Source: Bacillota bacterium (GTDB lineage Bacteria; Bacillota; UBA4882; UBA10575). From it: 55,156 nt of DNA. The translations under genes were made by a program, and so were the position numbers. Positions 15,974-25,202 of this stretch are shown here, piece by piece (within the stretch, counting starts at the first letter, position 1; the number at the start of each line of letters is the position of its first letter). Below the pieces are notes generated by a model that made no database searches, was not told the DNA's origin, and saw only the letters and a program-made list of their open reading frames with translations. The stretch lies in the NCBI GenBank assembly GCA_029782135.1, contig JAKOVI010000133.1, forward strand, positions 74,176 through 129,331. The letters run 5' to 3'.

Positions 15974-16846
15974 TTAAGCGATGATCTTCCGCTCGGCCAG
16001 CAGTTTTTCAAGCTCAAACGCGATAAAATCCTGATCATTCGAGCGTGCGGAGACGATTCCGGCCTGGGCCTTCACTTCCGGGACGGCATTGGCCGGCGCC
16101 ACCGCAAGGCCGGCCACACGGAAGAGGGGAAGATCATTCAACCAGTCGCCAAAGGCAATCGTCGCGGAGATGCTGATTCCTAAAGCCTTGGCCATCTGGG
16201 ATAAGCCACTCCCTTTGTCCACCCCCGGGGGACGAATCACCAACTGATAATATCCGGGACGCAAGGAAGGACTCATCTCGAGCGGGAGCCCCGGCAAGGC
16301 GGTACTCAGCGCTTTATAAATACCGCGCGCCTTTGGGGCCCGGTCGATGATGATCATCTGCTCGACTTGTTCCAGTGCTTCCAGTGTCGGGCAATCACAA
16401 CAACAGGAAAGGGCGAACCCCCATGCTCTAATCCCGGGATTGGGTGCGGCGGCCCGGGTATAGAGCCGGTCATTACTCACCAGATAAAGCGCATCCAACG
16501 CCTCGCGAAGGGTATATAATACGGCTTTCACGATCGACGGTGGAATGGTCTGCAACACCGGGCGGTCAGCCAAGGCCGGACGTAAATATGCACCATCAGT
16601 ACAGATGAAGTTCAGTGGAAATCCTAAAAGATCCTGGACATGTTGCGAGGAATGATACATCCGGCCGGTCGCGATCGTAATCGCGATCCCCCGCCGGTAG
16701 AGCTCGTGAAGCAACCGTTGCGTCGCCGGACCAATCGTTTTGTCCTTTCGCAATAACGTACCATCAAGGTCAAGGGCGATCAGTTTTAAAACTTCGATGC
16801 CGACCTCTCCTTTCTTTAAAACATCGAATCCTGCCCGGTAGTTCAT
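15974..16846 (-). CDS. Cof-type HAD phosphatase
   Basis: A haloacid dehalogenase superfamily phosphatase of the Cof/YidA type, 290 codons from ATG 16846. Motif I is LIALDLDGTLL, motif II is ITIATGR, the lysine motif is GVDKGSGL and motif III is FGDWLNDLPLF. A cap domain lies between. These enzymes dephosphorylate sugar phosphates, FMN or similar small molecules; the substrate is not predictable. The start is odd: the ATG has only a weak ribosome site, while AAAGGAGAGG lies inside the frame, 5 bases before ATC at codon 17, just where family members normally begin. Either ATC/ATT-type initiation, a mutated ATG, or a longer N-terminus. Confidence 0.88.
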   Translation of the reverse strand: MNYRAGFDVLKKGEVGIEVLKLIALDLDGTLLRKDKTIGPATQRLLHELYRRGIAITIATGRMYHSSQHVQDLLGFPLNFICTDGAYLRPALADRPVLQTIPPSIVKAVLYTLREALDALYLVSNDRLYTRAAAPNPGIRAWGFALSCCCDCPTLEALEQVEQMIIIDRAPKARGIYKALSTALPGLPLEMSPSLRPGYYQLVIRPPGVDKGSGLSQMAKALGISISATIAFGDWLNDLPLFRVAGLAVAPANAVPEVKAQAGIVSARSNDQDFIAFELEKLLAERKIIA

Positions 16847-17018
16847 CTTATCTCTTCATGCCGGGGAAAGCGCCTACGCCATTAGCCTGTTTTCCCTGGC
16901 GGATTTGGTTTTTACCATCCTTTTCTTGGGATAGCTTGTCCGCTTTCCGCCCGGCGTATGACTTTATAAGCAACCAGTTCCCAGGGAGAACCTTTCTTTC
17001 TCCCAAAGATGACTAAGG

Positions 17019-17047
17019 TTGGAGCGGGAGAAAATTTTTGTTATAAT
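17019..17047 (+). promoter_or_regulatory. Sigma-A-type promoter of helD
   Basis: TTGGAG (17019-17024), 17-bp spacer, TATAAT (17042-17047), about 25 bp before the first leader ORF and 97 bp before helD. Confidence 0.75.
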
Positions 17048-17072
17048 AAATGAATGTAATTAAGGAGAACCC

Positions 17073-17096
17073 ATGACTGATGTCATTATACCATAA
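17073..17096 (+). CDS. Leader mini-ORF 1 of helD (7 codons)
   Basis: ATG ACT GAT GTC ATT ATA CCA TAA, encoding MTDVIIP, with a good AAGGAG ribosome site 7 bases upstream and directly downstream of a promoter. Its stop overlaps the ATG of the next mini-ORF (TAATG). Such spacing suggests a translated leader that could couple helD expression to ribosome behaviour. Too short to confirm by sequence alone. Confidence 0.4.
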   Translation: MTDVIIP

Positions 17097-17134
17097 TGGA
17101 ACCGCTGAAAACAGAAACGACGGAACCGGCCTAA
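17096..17134 (+). CDS. Leader mini-ORF 2 of helD (12 codons)
   Basis: ATG at 17096 overlaps the TAA of mini-ORF 1; it encodes MEPLKTETTEPA and stops at 17132-17134, where the stop codon merges into the helD ribosome site (TAAGGAGG). It is in the same frame as helD. It has no ribosome site of its own and would depend on re-initiation. Confidence 0.35.
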   Translation: MEPLKTETTEPA

Positions 17135-17143
17135 GGAGGAACT

Positions 17144-19396
17144 ATGAGGAGCAACGTTTCTGACCGTAGTTATGAAGAAAGCCGCTTAAGAAGTGTCTTA
17201 ACCGAAGTCCGACGGCAATTCACGGAAAAAGTGCAGTTCTTAAATAAAATACAGAAAAACGTCTTCACTGAAAGAAAGTCAGTGTGGGAGGAAGGCCCCC
17301 GTGTCGTAACCAGTTTCGATTCCGCGGTCAACCTGTCCCAGCAGGTCAATCAGTTGCGCCACGCCGAAATGGCTCTGGCCAACACACGGCGCTTGGTCTA
17401 TAAACTCCAAAAAATGCTGGCCTCCCCTTATTTTGCACGGATTGATTTCCGGGAAACCGGCGCATCCCAACCCGAGCAGATCTATATCGGGATCGGCTCT
17501 TTGTTCACCCCTGATGGCAAACCCCTGGTCTACGACTGGCGTACCCCCGTGGCCAGCCTGTTTTATGATTTCGAATTAGGCCCGGTGTACTACTGGTGCC
17601 AGGCCGGAAAGATCACTGGTGACCTCACTCTCAAACGGCAGTTCAAGATTGAAAACGGCCGTTTAATCTACATGCTTGACAGTAATTTAAAGATCGATGA
17701 CGAGATTCTGCAGGAGATTTTAAGTCAACAGACCGACGAGAAGATGCGGACAATCGTCACCAGTATTCAAAGGGAACAAAACCAGGTGATCCGGGATGAG
17801 CAGCACCAGATCGTTTTGGTCCAGGGGCCGGCCGGCAGCGGTAAAACTTCAATCGCGTTGCACCGTGCCGCCTATTACCTCTACAAAGAACGGGATGCGC
17901 TCACCAGTAAAAATATCCTGATCTTCTCCCCCAACCGCCTGTTCACTGATTATATCGGCAATGTCCTTCCTGAACTGGGGGAAGAACCGGTGGCCAGTAT
18001 TACCTTTCAGGAGTTGGCGGAGAAGCGGTTACCGGCCAACCTGACGATTGAGGATTTTTATACGCAACTGGAGGCCATCTTTTCCGGGACCGCCACCGAT
18101 CAAGACCAACTCCGGGCGGAAAACATCTATTTTAAATCATCCCCCGCGTTCATCACTCTTCTCGAACGTTATATCCAGCATTTATCAACGCACGGCTTCT
18201 CCTTTAACGATCTTAAATTCCTGGATAAGGTCATCCTTAGTAAGGAACAACTCCGGAAGCTTTTTCAGCATGACTTTGCTTACCTGCCCCTGAAAAAAAG
18301 GTTGAACCAGATCCAACGCCGGGCGTTCTACCTCCTCCGTCCGCTGGCCAAAGCCAGAATGGAATATTACCGGAAGACGCTGGCCGCGGAACGGAGCATT
18401 CTGACGGAGAAGGAGCGGAAAGCCCGCAGCCGTTTGGCGACCAGACAAGACCTGCTGCCCGCCTGGCAAGAGATCCGGTCCTGGAAAGTCGACACTTTCA
18501 AACTTTATAAGGAACTCTTCGCCCAGGACGAACTCTGGCGAAAACTCGCCGCCGGGATCGCGCTACCGCCCTCGATTGACCAGCTCAGAAGGGAAACCCT
18601 GTATACACTGGAACTGGAAAAACTGCGCGCGGAGGAGCTGGCCCCTTACCTTTATTTCCAGGGTAAGATCGAAGGCTTTCCCGCCGCCCGGCAGATTAAA
18701 CACGTAATTATTGATGAAGCTCAAGATTATACCCTTCTTCATTATAAGGTCTTCAACGAAATGTTCCCGGCGGCGACCTTTACCATCCTCGGAGACCGCA
18801 ACCAAGCGATCCACCCGCGGCAATACCCGGCCTCCTTCGCGGAGATCCAGGCGGTCTTTAAAGAACGCTCTTCCAAACTCTTTACGCTCAATAAAAGCTA
18901 CCGGGCGACCAGAGAATTAACCGCTTTTACCAATCAGCTTTTGCCGGCGGAGAAACAGGCAGAGTTTATTAACCGGCCCGGACAGCCGCCCTTGCTCGTC
19001 AAGGTGAATGAAGCCGGGCACCTTCCGGTTGCCATTGCGGAGAAGATCCAGGCCCTGCAGGCCGAAGGATGGGGTTCGCTTGCCGTGATCACCAAAACCG
19101 CCCGGCAAGGCCAGTCCCTGTACCAGCAGTTGAAAGAGCTGGTCCCGGTCCGTTTCCTCAGCAAAGAAGAACAGCATCTGACGCGCGGAACGGTCATCAT
19201 CCCTTCCTACCTGGCTAAGGGGTTGGAATTCGACGCCGTGCTGATTGCGGCCGATCAGTACCAGGAAGAAGAAGAGACCCTCTTTTACATGGCTTGTACC
19301 AGAGCACTCCATCGCTTGGTGCTCTTTCTTCCTGCTTCTGCTTCCTTGCTCGCCAAGATCGACCCCCAACTCTACCGGCAGGAAGTTTACGCTTAA
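17144..19396 (+). CDS. helD: HelD-type RNA polymerase recycling helicase
   Basis: A 750-residue superfamily I (UvrD/Rep-like) ATPase of the HelD family. An N-terminal coiled-coil arm (residues 10-95) is followed by the HelD-specific block (YIGIGSL, DWRTPVASLFYDFE, GPVYYW, LKRQFKIE, KIDDEILQEIL, IVTSIQREQN) and Walker A GPAGSGKT around residue 228. Later motifs include HVIIDEAQDYT (Walker B) and LNKSYRAT. HelD inserts its arms into RNA polymerase and uses ATP to release stalled enzyme; some versions protect against rifampicin. GGAGGAACT precedes ATG 17144. Two tiny ORFs sit between promoter and gene. Confidence 0.94.
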   Translation: MRSNVSDRSYEESRLRSVLTEVRRQFTEKVQFLNKIQKNVFTERKSVWEEGPRVVTSFDSAVNLSQQVNQLRHAEMALANTRRLVYKLQKMLASPYFARIDFRETGASQPEQIYIGIGSLFTPDGKPLVYDWRTPVASLFYDFELGPVYYWCQAGKITGDLTLKRQFKIENGRLIYMLDSNLKIDDEILQEILSQQTDEKMRTIVTSIQREQNQVIRDEQHQIVLVQGPAGSGKTSIALHRAAYYLYKERDALTSKNILIFSPNRLFTDYIGNVLPELGEEPVASITFQELAEKRLPANLTIEDFYTQLEAIFSGTATDQDQLRAENIYFKSSPAFITLLERYIQHLSTHGFSFNDLKFLDKVILSKEQLRKLFQHDFAYLPLKKRLNQIQRRAFYLLRPLAKARMEYYRKTLAAERSILTEKERKARSRLATRQDLLPAWQEIRSWKVDTFKLYKELFAQDELWRKLAAGIALPPSIDQLRRETLYTLELEKLRAEELAPYLYFQGKIEGFPAARQIKHVIIDEAQDYTLLHYKVFNEMFPAATFTILGDRNQAIHPRQYPASFAEIQAVFKERSSKLFTLNKSYRATRELTAFTNQLLPAEKQAEFINRPGQPPLLVKVNEAGHLPVAIAEKIQALQAEGWGSLAVITKTARQGQSLYQQLKELVPVRFLSKEEQHLTRGTVIIPSYLAKGLEFDAVLIAADQYQEEEETLFYMACTRALHRLVLFLPASASLLAKIDPQLYRQEVYA

Positions 19397-19479
19397 GCCA
19401 GGACAGAATTAAACCGTGAGACCTGGTCTTCCCGGCAAGAGCGGCGGAATTAGCAATTTTAGATAAAGGAGTGGCCCGC

Positions 19480-20790
19480 ATGGTTAAACAAACGGAATTT
19501 CCTGTCCAACCCCCGGTTGTCCTTTTGCCTTCCCCCGGGATCGACTGGCAAAAATGGGCGGTGATCGCCTGCGACCAGTATACTTCCAACCGTGAATACT
19601 GGGAGAAGGTCCGGCGTTTTGTCGGCGATCATCCTTCTACCCTCAACTTGATCCTCCCTGAAGTCTACCTGGAAGATCCGGACGTGGAAGAGCGGCTCCA
19701 ACGGATCAAGGCGACAATGGACGACTATCTCCAAACCAAGGTTCTAACCCCCCTCGCCCCCGGTTATATCTTAATTGATCGCCAAACCCCCCATGTACGT
19801 TCCAGGAAAGGGTTGCTGGCGGCGATCGATTTAGAGCAATATGACTGGCGCCCCGGGGCGAAGAGCTTGATTCGTTCCACTGAAGAGACGATTGCTTCCC
19901 GCCTTCCGGCGCGAATCAAGATCCGGCAAGGCGGCGCACTCGAATTGCCCCATATCCTGCTTTTGCTGGATGATCCCGGGCAAACGGTGATTGAACCCTT
20001 GTTCCAACAACGGGAAAAATTACCGAAAGTCTATGACTTTGACCTCATGATGCAGAGCGGTCATCTAACCGGTTATCACCTCACCAACCCGGAACTTATT
20101 AGACAGCTCAACCAGGCTTTAGCCAACCTGGCCGCCCCGGCGGCCTGCGCCCAAAAGTACGGGATTGAAGGGGAAACGCTCCTCCTGGCGGTGGGCGATG
20201 GCAACCATTCGTTGGCCACCGCCAAAGCCTGCTGGGAAGAGATCAAAAAGAAGGCGGCCAACCCGGCAGAAATCGCAAGCCACCCGGCCCGTTTTTGCAT
20301 GGTGGAGATCATCAACCTTTATGATGAAGGTTTAACCTTCCACCCGATTCACCGGGTCCTGTTTAAGGTTGATCCCGCCGACTTCTTCGCCGCTTTACAA
20401 GCTTACTACGATTGCCGGATCGAGGATGCGCCGGCGCCGTCCGCCCCAATACCGCCCGGGACTCACGCTTTCTCCTTTGTCACCAACGCCGCAGCCGGGC
20501 GCGTGCTCATTCATAACCCCGGCTCCAACCTTGTAGTGGGCAGCCTGCAAAAATTTGTCGATCATTATTTGGCCGGCCATCCGGAAGCGAAAATAGACTA
20601 TGTCCATGGTGACCGGGAAGCGGAGACGCTCGGCCGGCAACCGGGGAATATCGGTCTCTTACTCCCCGCCATGGACAAACACGAACTTTTTAAAACCGTC
20701 ATCCTGGACGGGGCTTTACCCCGCAAGACCTTCTCCTTGGGCGAAGCCGATGAAAAACGCTTCTATCTCGAAGCGCGGAAAATTCTCTGA
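19480..20790 (+). CDS. DUF1015 family protein
   Basis: A 436-residue DUF1015 protein. Family marks are VIACDQYTSNREYW near the N-terminus, LILPEVYLE, and VGDGNHSLATAK in the middle, with HPIHRVLF and YVHGDREAE toward the C-terminus. No biochemical role is firmly established; the conserved GDGNH..A pattern with several His and Asp suggests a nucleotide- or metal-binding enzyme (inference). The frame extends to GTG 19471, but that codon overlaps the AAAGGAG ribosome site, so ATG 19480 is used. It stands alone after helD. Confidence 0.85.
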   Translation: MVKQTEFPVQPPVVLLPSPGIDWQKWAVIACDQYTSNREYWEKVRRFVGDHPSTLNLILPEVYLEDPDVEERLQRIKATMDDYLQTKVLTPLAPGYILIDRQTPHVRSRKGLLAAIDLEQYDWRPGAKSLIRSTEETIASRLPARIKIRQGGALELPHILLLLDDPGQTVIEPLFQQREKLPKVYDFDLMMQSGHLTGYHLTNPELIRQLNQALANLAAPAACAQKYGIEGETLLLAVGDGNHSLATAKACWEEIKKKAANPAEIASHPARFCMVEIINLYDEGLTFHPIHRVLFKVDPADFFAALQAYYDCRIEDAPAPSAPIPPGTHAFSFVTNAAAGRVLIHNPGSNLVVGSLQKFVDHYLAGHPEAKIDYVHGDREAETLGRQPGNIGLLLPAMDKHELFKTVILDGALPRKTFSLGEADEKRFYLEARKIL

Positions 20791-20866
20791 TTCTTCCCGC
20801 TTTTTTACAACGGAAACAAGACAAGCGGGACCCTGGAAGCTGCGAATTTAAAATACTTAAAAAAAT

Positions 20867-20944
20867 AACCACCGCCGTTCTTTCCCTTTGGGTACAGCTT
20901 AGTTTTGGGCGTTTACCCTCCGGGAGAATTTACAGGCGGTGGTT
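20867..20944. terminator. Bidirectional terminator between DUF1015 and guaB, with long internal segment
   Basis: AACCACCGCC and GGCGGTGGTT form a perfect 10-bp inverted repeat separated by 58 bases. On the minus strand it is followed by ATTTTTTT and on the plus strand by TTATT, so both converging genes may end here. The enclosed 58 bases can form further small hairpins. Confidence 0.7.
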
Positions 20945-20973
20945 TTATTAATCGCGCAACCAGTCCGCTGGCT

Positions 20974-22482
20974 TTAGGAGAAGTTCATCTCGTCTTCTTT
21001 TTTGAGGATAACATCATGGGCGCCGCCTTCGCGGAGACTGAGCGGGGAAACCAGAGTAATCCGGGCTTTGGTCTGTAATTCCGGGATCGTCAACGCCCCA
21101 CAGTTGCACATCGTCGATTTAATCTTAGCCAGCGTAACATCCAAATTATCCTTCAGTTTCCCGGCATAAGGAACATAGGAGTCGACCCCTTCTTCAAAGA
21201 CCAGATGGTCATCACCGCCCAGGTCATAACGGGCCCAGTTCCGCGCTTTATTCGATCCTTCGCCCCAGTATTCCTTCACATAATTCATCCCCCGTCGGAT
21301 CTTCGGGGAGGGGCTTTCATCAAACCGGGCAAAATACCGGCCCAACATGAGAAAATCGGCCCCCATCGCCAAGGCGAGAACCATATGATAGTCATGGACA
21401 ATCCCGCCGTCGGAACAGAGCGGAATGTACTCGCCGGTCCGTTTAAAGTATTTATCCCTGGCTTTCGCCACTTCAATAACGGCCGTGGCTTGTCCGCGCC
21501 CGATCCCTTTTTGTTCCCGGGTGATACAGATCGAACCACCGCCGATTCCTACTTTAATAAAATCGGCCCCCGCTTCCGCCAGGTATAAAAAGGCCTCGGC
21601 GTCCACAACATTTCCCCCGCCGACTTTAACCTCGCCGTTATACTTCTCCTTGATGTATTGGATCGTCTCGTACTGCCATTCGGTAAAGCCATCGGAGGAA
21701 TCGACACAAAGGATATCCGCCCCCGCTTCGATCAAGGCGGGAACCCGGTCCCGGTAATCCCGGGTATTGATCCCGGCCCCGACGACCAGCCGTTTGTGTG
21801 CATCAAGCAATTCGAGGGGGTTTTCTTTATGGGCGGTATAATCTTTGCGGAAAACCAAATATCTTAACTTCTGGTCTTGGTCAATGATTGGCAAACAATT
21901 CAGTTTATGCTCCCAAATCAAGTCGTTGGCTTCGGATAAAGTAATCCCTTCCATGCCGTAAACCATTTCCGAAAAAGGGGTCATGAAATCTCGTACCGGA
22001 GTATCGAGCGGTGTCCGACTGGGCCGGTAGTCCCTGCTGGTCACAATCCCGACCAGTTTTCCGTTGGCTGTCCCGTCCTCGGTGATGGCAATGGTTGAAT
22101 GCCCGGTCCGCTCCGTGAGGGCGATCACATCCCGGAGGGTGTGGTCCGGCCGTAAATTGGAGTCGCTCTGGACAAAACCGGCTTTGTAGCTTTTCACCTT
22201 ACGGACCATCTCCGCTTGGTCCTCGATCGGTTGCGAGGCGTAGATGAACGAGATCCCGCCGCATCTCGCCAGTTCAATCGCCATCCGGTGATCGGAGACC
22301 GCCTGCATGATCGCGGAAGCAAGCGGAATGTTGAGATATAAAGCTGAATTCTCCCCTGCCTTGTACCGGACAATCGGTGTCCGCAGGCTGACTTTATCCG
22401 GGGTACAGTCTTTGGTCGTTAAGTTCGGCAGCAGTAAATACTCACTGAAGGTTCTACTCGGTTCATTATAGTAAAAGGCCAT
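20974..22482 (-). CDS. guaB: IMP dehydrogenase
   Basis: A 502-residue IMPDH, oxidising IMP to XMP with NAD, the committed step of guanine nucleotide synthesis. The barrel is interrupted by a tandem CBS regulatory insert at about residues 103-225. The catalytic cysteine is C319 in [15 protein letters not shown], the IMP-binding region is [23 protein letters not shown], and the mobile flap region follows WARYDLGG. A perfect promoter and AAGGGGG precede the ATG at 22482. The long C-terminal tail ([20 protein letters not shown]) is typical of the family form that keeps a flexible flap. Confidence 0.95.
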   Translation of the reverse strand: MAFYYNEPSRTFSEYLLLPNLTTKDCTPDKVSLRTPIVRYKAGENSALYLNIPLASAIMQAVSDHRMAIELARCGGISFIYASQPIEDQAEMVRKVKSYKAGFVQSDSNLRPDHTLRDVIALTERTGHSTIAITEDGTANGKLVGIVTSRDYRPSRTPLDTPVRDFMTPFSEMVYGMEGITLSEANDLIWEHKLNCLPIIDQDQKLRYLVFRKDYTAHKENPLELLDAHKRLVVGAGINTRDYRDRVPALIEAGADILCVDSSDGFTEWQYETIQYIKEKYNGEVKVGGGNVVDAEAFLYLAEAGADFIKVGIGGGSICITREQKGIGRGQATAVIEVAKARDKYFKRTGEYIPLCSDGGIVHDYHMVLALAMGADFLMLGRYFARFDESPSPKIRRGMNYVKEYWGEGSNKARNWARYDLGGDDHLVFEEGVDSYVPYAGKLKDNLDVTLAKIKSTMCNCGALTIPELQTKARITLVSPLSLREGGAHDVILKKEDEMNFS

Positions 22483-22521
22483 TTTTTAACCCCCTTGTCG
22501 ACTTGACTCTAAATTTTTTCA

Positions 22522-22550
22522 ATTATAAAGGAGTTTCCCGGCAATGTCAA
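22522..22550 (-). promoter_or_regulatory. Consensus sigma-A promoter of guaB
   Basis: On the minus strand TTGACA (22545-22550), 17-bp spacer, TATAAT (22522-22527), 40 bp before the guaB start: a perfect consensus, suggesting strong expression. Confidence 0.92.
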
Positions 22551-22713
22551 GGGCCCGCCGGATTAATAATCCTTGAATAATATCCCCCTGAATTCCTTCG
22601 TTTAATGGTTTTTGTCCATCGCCAAGGAACGGAATTAACTGAATATCATGGTCGGGCCGGGGAATATTACTTATGAAATGCTCTATTTTATGCACGAAAG
22701 GAAGGTAAAAAGA

Positions 22714-24153
22714 TTGGCGGAAGAAGAAAGAAGAAGCGGTCGCGCTTTTGAAAGGTTTACCGTCCCCCTGTTGGCCGTGGCCTTAGTCGCTTCTTTGGCC
22801 TGGGGTTACAGCGAATACCGGAGCCGGCGGGGGTGGGAAATCAGAGCGGAAAACCAATACAATCGCTCTTTTTCCGAATTATCCACCCATGTCGGTGAAT
22901 TGGAGACGCAACTGGGAAAAATAATGGTCTCGAACTCCCGTCCTTATCTAGTAAAGAGCCTCAGTGACATTTGGCGCCAGGCTTACCTTTCCCAAGAGGA
23001 TATTGGCCAGTTGCCCCTTTCGTATGTTGAATTAACGAGGACGAAGGAGTTCTTGGCAAAAGTTGGTGCTTTCTCCCACAGCCTGGCTGTCCGCTTGAAC
23101 CGGGCAGATACGGAGGATACCGGACAAGGCGAAGGAAACTACCAGTATCTAACGGATAAAGACCGGCAGACTCTGAAGGGCTTATACCAACAAGCCCGTT
23201 ACCTCTCAGCCCAACTTGTTAACCTCCAAGAAGAGATGCTCGAAGCCGGCGAAAAATGGTCCCGGGTCGACCGGCTCGCGATGACTTCAATGGTCGCCGA
23301 TGTTTCGAAACGGATGGAAACCAATAAGATTACCAAAGGGTTTATGATGATGGAGGACGGGTTCAAACGCCTGCCTGAACCGGAAATGGAAGGGAATCTG
23401 ATTAGCTTCCAACCAACCCCCAAAGGGATCACCGGTCAAGAGGTCAGTATGGAACAGGCACGGGAAATCGCCCTTGATTTTGTCGATAAAGGAGCATCCC
23501 GCTATCAGATTACCTATGACGAACAGATTAAAGGCGACTACCCCCTTTATCTCTTCAACATCGTCGCCAAGAACGAAACGGAGCGCCAACGCCAGGCTCA
23601 GAATAAACCGTGTATCGCCGTGACGGTGAAAGGCGGTCATGTTGCCTGGATGTTAAAAGAGCGGGACGTCCAAGAAAGTAAGCTCTCGCTCGAGGAGGCG
23701 AAAGAGAAGGCCCAGGCTTACCTGGCGGAACGCAACTACCGGGAAATGACGCCGGTGGGGGTGGAAGCATACCGGAACATCGCCCTGGTCTCCCTCTGCC
23801 CGGTCGTCCGGCAAACCATTTTTTACCCGGAGATGATCAAGGTACAAGTCGCTTTGGATAACGGAGAAGTGATGGGCGTTGAACTGATGCCCTACTTAAC
23901 CTTCCATGATCCAAACCGGCAACTCGCCACCCCCCGTTTTGGGGAAGGAGAGATCCGGAAGCGGCTGAATAAAGACCTGAAAGTCGAACGGATCCAGCCG
24001 GCGGTGATCCTTAATGATCAGTACCAAGAAGTTTTAACTTATGAATGCACCGGAACGCTCGAGCAAGACCGCTACCGTGTCTATATTAACGCCGCGACCG
24101 GGGAGGAGGAGAAGATTCAACGGATCGATGCCTACGGTGTCGAGATTAAATAA
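22714..24153 (+). CDS. ypeB: Germination protein YpeB
   Basis: A 479-residue YpeB homologue. A basic N-terminus precedes one membrane anchor (FTVPLLAVALVASLAWGY), then a helical region rich in Gln/Glu, and C-terminal PepSY-like repeats (EARE.ALDFV, EAKEKAQAYL, the last ending in an AATGEEEKI block). In Bacillus YpeB is needed for stability and localisation of the spore cortex-lytic enzyme SleB, so it marks a spore former. The frame reaches up to ATG 22648, which has no ribosome site; AAAGGAAGG lies 8 bases before TTG 22714, which is used. sleB, its usual operon partner, is not next to it. Confidence 0.85.
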   Translation: MAEEERRSGRAFERFTVPLLAVALVASLAWGYSEYRSRRGWEIRAENQYNRSFSELSTHVGELETQLGKIMVSNSRPYLVKSLSDIWRQAYLSQEDIGQLPLSYVELTRTKEFLAKVGAFSHSLAVRLNRADTEDTGQGEGNYQYLTDKDRQTLKGLYQQARYLSAQLVNLQEEMLEAGEKWSRVDRLAMTSMVADVSKRMETNKITKGFMMMEDGFKRLPEPEMEGNLISFQPTPKGITGQEVSMEQAREIALDFVDKGASRYQITYDEQIKGDYPLYLFNIVAKNETERQRQAQNKPCIAVTVKGGHVAWMLKERDVQESKLSLEEAKEKAQAYLAERNYREMTPVGVEAYRNIALVSLCPVVRQTIFYPEMIKVQVALDNGEVMGVELMPYLTFHDPNRQLATPRFGEGEIRKRLNKDLKVERIQPAVILNDQYQEVLTYECTGTLEQDRYRVYINAATGEEEKIQRIDAYGVEIK

Positions 24154-24186
24154 CTACGGAAAGATGGTAAAATAATGATGATTTAT

Positions 24187-24217
24187 GAAAAACCGGCCTG
24201 AGCCGGTTTTTTTTCCT
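24187..24217 (+). terminator. Terminator after ypeB
   Basis: AAAACCGGC-CTGA-GCCGGTTTT, a 9-bp perfect stem with tetraloop, followed by TTTTCC. Confidence 0.9.
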
Positions 24218-24278
24218 TTATTATCTTTAAGAATTGGCCGATTAGATATATTGTAGTTATTTTTTAGGAGGTACAAAC

Positions 24279-24647
24279 TTGAGCCATCGCATCTTATTGG
24301 TGGACGACGCAATAGTTATCCGTTATCTGCTTGCCAGAATCCTGAAGGCCGGCGGTTACCAGATCGCCGGGGAAGCCAGCAATGGCTACGAAGCCTTCGA
24401 ACAATACAAAAAGCTGCAGCCCGATCTAGTGACCATGGATATCACGATGCCCGAAATGTCTGGGATCGAAGCAATCCGGGCGATCAAGAACTATGACCCG
24501 GAAGCCAAGATTATCGTCTGCTCCGCGCTTGGTCAGCAAGCCTTCATTGATGAAGCCCTTGAAGCGGGAGCGGCCAATTACATCCTCAAACCTTTCCAAC
24601 AAAAACAAGTCCTCGATGTCGTTTCCGCCGTTTTAGCCGAACGCTAG
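24279..24647 (+). CDS. CheY-like single-domain response regulator
   Basis: A 122-residue receiver domain with nothing attached. Acidic pocket DD at residues 9-10 (LLVDDA), phospho-acceptor Asp in VTMDITMPEM, and the conserved Lys in ILKPF. TTG start at 24279 after GGAGGTACAAAC. There is no histidine kinase or other chemotaxis gene nearby, so its partner and output are unknown; a role as CheY or as an Spo0F-like phosphorelay protein are both possible. Confidence 0.88.
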   Translation: MSHRILLVDDAIVIRYLLARILKAGGYQIAGEASNGYEAFEQYKKLQPDLVTMDITMPEMSGIEAIRAIKNYDPEAKIIVCSALGQQAFIDEALEAGAANYILKPFQQKQVLDVVSAVLAER

Positions 24648-24653
24648 CGGTGC

Positions 24654-25094
24654 TTATTTCTTCAGTAAAAGGAAAGCTCCGCCCACCATCAAAACCACGC
24701 CAATCGCTTTTCCCACGGTAAAAGGAAGCGTTTCCTGGTTAAAAAGACCAAAATGGTCGATCAGGTAGGCCGTCAGCAGCTGGAAAAAGATGATGCCGGT
24801 GGTCGCATTACCTACCCCCAGTTGCGGAATTGAGACCGCCACGGTATAAGTGATCGCGACGCCAATGGGGCCGCCTAACCAATAGTAAAGGGGAATTGAT
24901 GATAATTCCTGCAAGAAGGATCCTCCCCGGGCACTGACAAGCAGTAAACTTCCGGCGGTTATAGCCCCCAGTAATTGTACGCTGAATGTCGCCGGTAAGA
25001 GGCCCAGTTTTTCTCCCAGGTAAGAGTTTAAGCTTCCCTGTACTGCCATCAAAGCGCCGGCCAAACCGGCGACCAGCAAGTAAAGCAACTCCAA
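24654..25094 (-). CDS. DMT-family (YdcZ/DUF606) membrane protein
   Basis: A 146-residue small drug/metabolite-transporter-superfamily protein with about five hydrophobic helices: LLYLLVAGLAGALMAVQG, FSVQLLGAITAGSLLLV, PLYYWLGGPIGVAITYTVAV, GIIFFQLLTAYLIDHF and GKAIGVVLMVGGAFLLLKK. The GxxNxxLG motif after helix 1 (GSLNSYLGEKLG) is typical of YdcZ. The substrate is unknown. The start is uncertain: the frame opens at TTG 25118, but homologues begin near LELLYLL, so TTG 25094 (with AAAGG 12 bases before) is preferred. Convergent with cheY, divergent from the ZIP gene. Confidence 0.78.
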   Translation of the reverse strand: MELLYLLVAGLAGALMAVQGSLNSYLGEKLGLLPATFSVQLLGAITAGSLLLVSARGGSFLQELSSIPLYYWLGGPIGVAITYTVAVSIPQLGVGNATTGIIFFQLLTAYLIDHFGLFNQETLPFTVGKAIGVVLMVGGAFLLLKK

Positions 25095-25202
25095 ACAGTG
25101 ATCCAACCTTTCTGCCAAATCTTAGTTTTTTTTATCTTCCCCGACTCACGAAAGGCATATCCGGCAATTGTCTTTGAATAAGATGGAAACCGGGGGAGCA
25201 TA

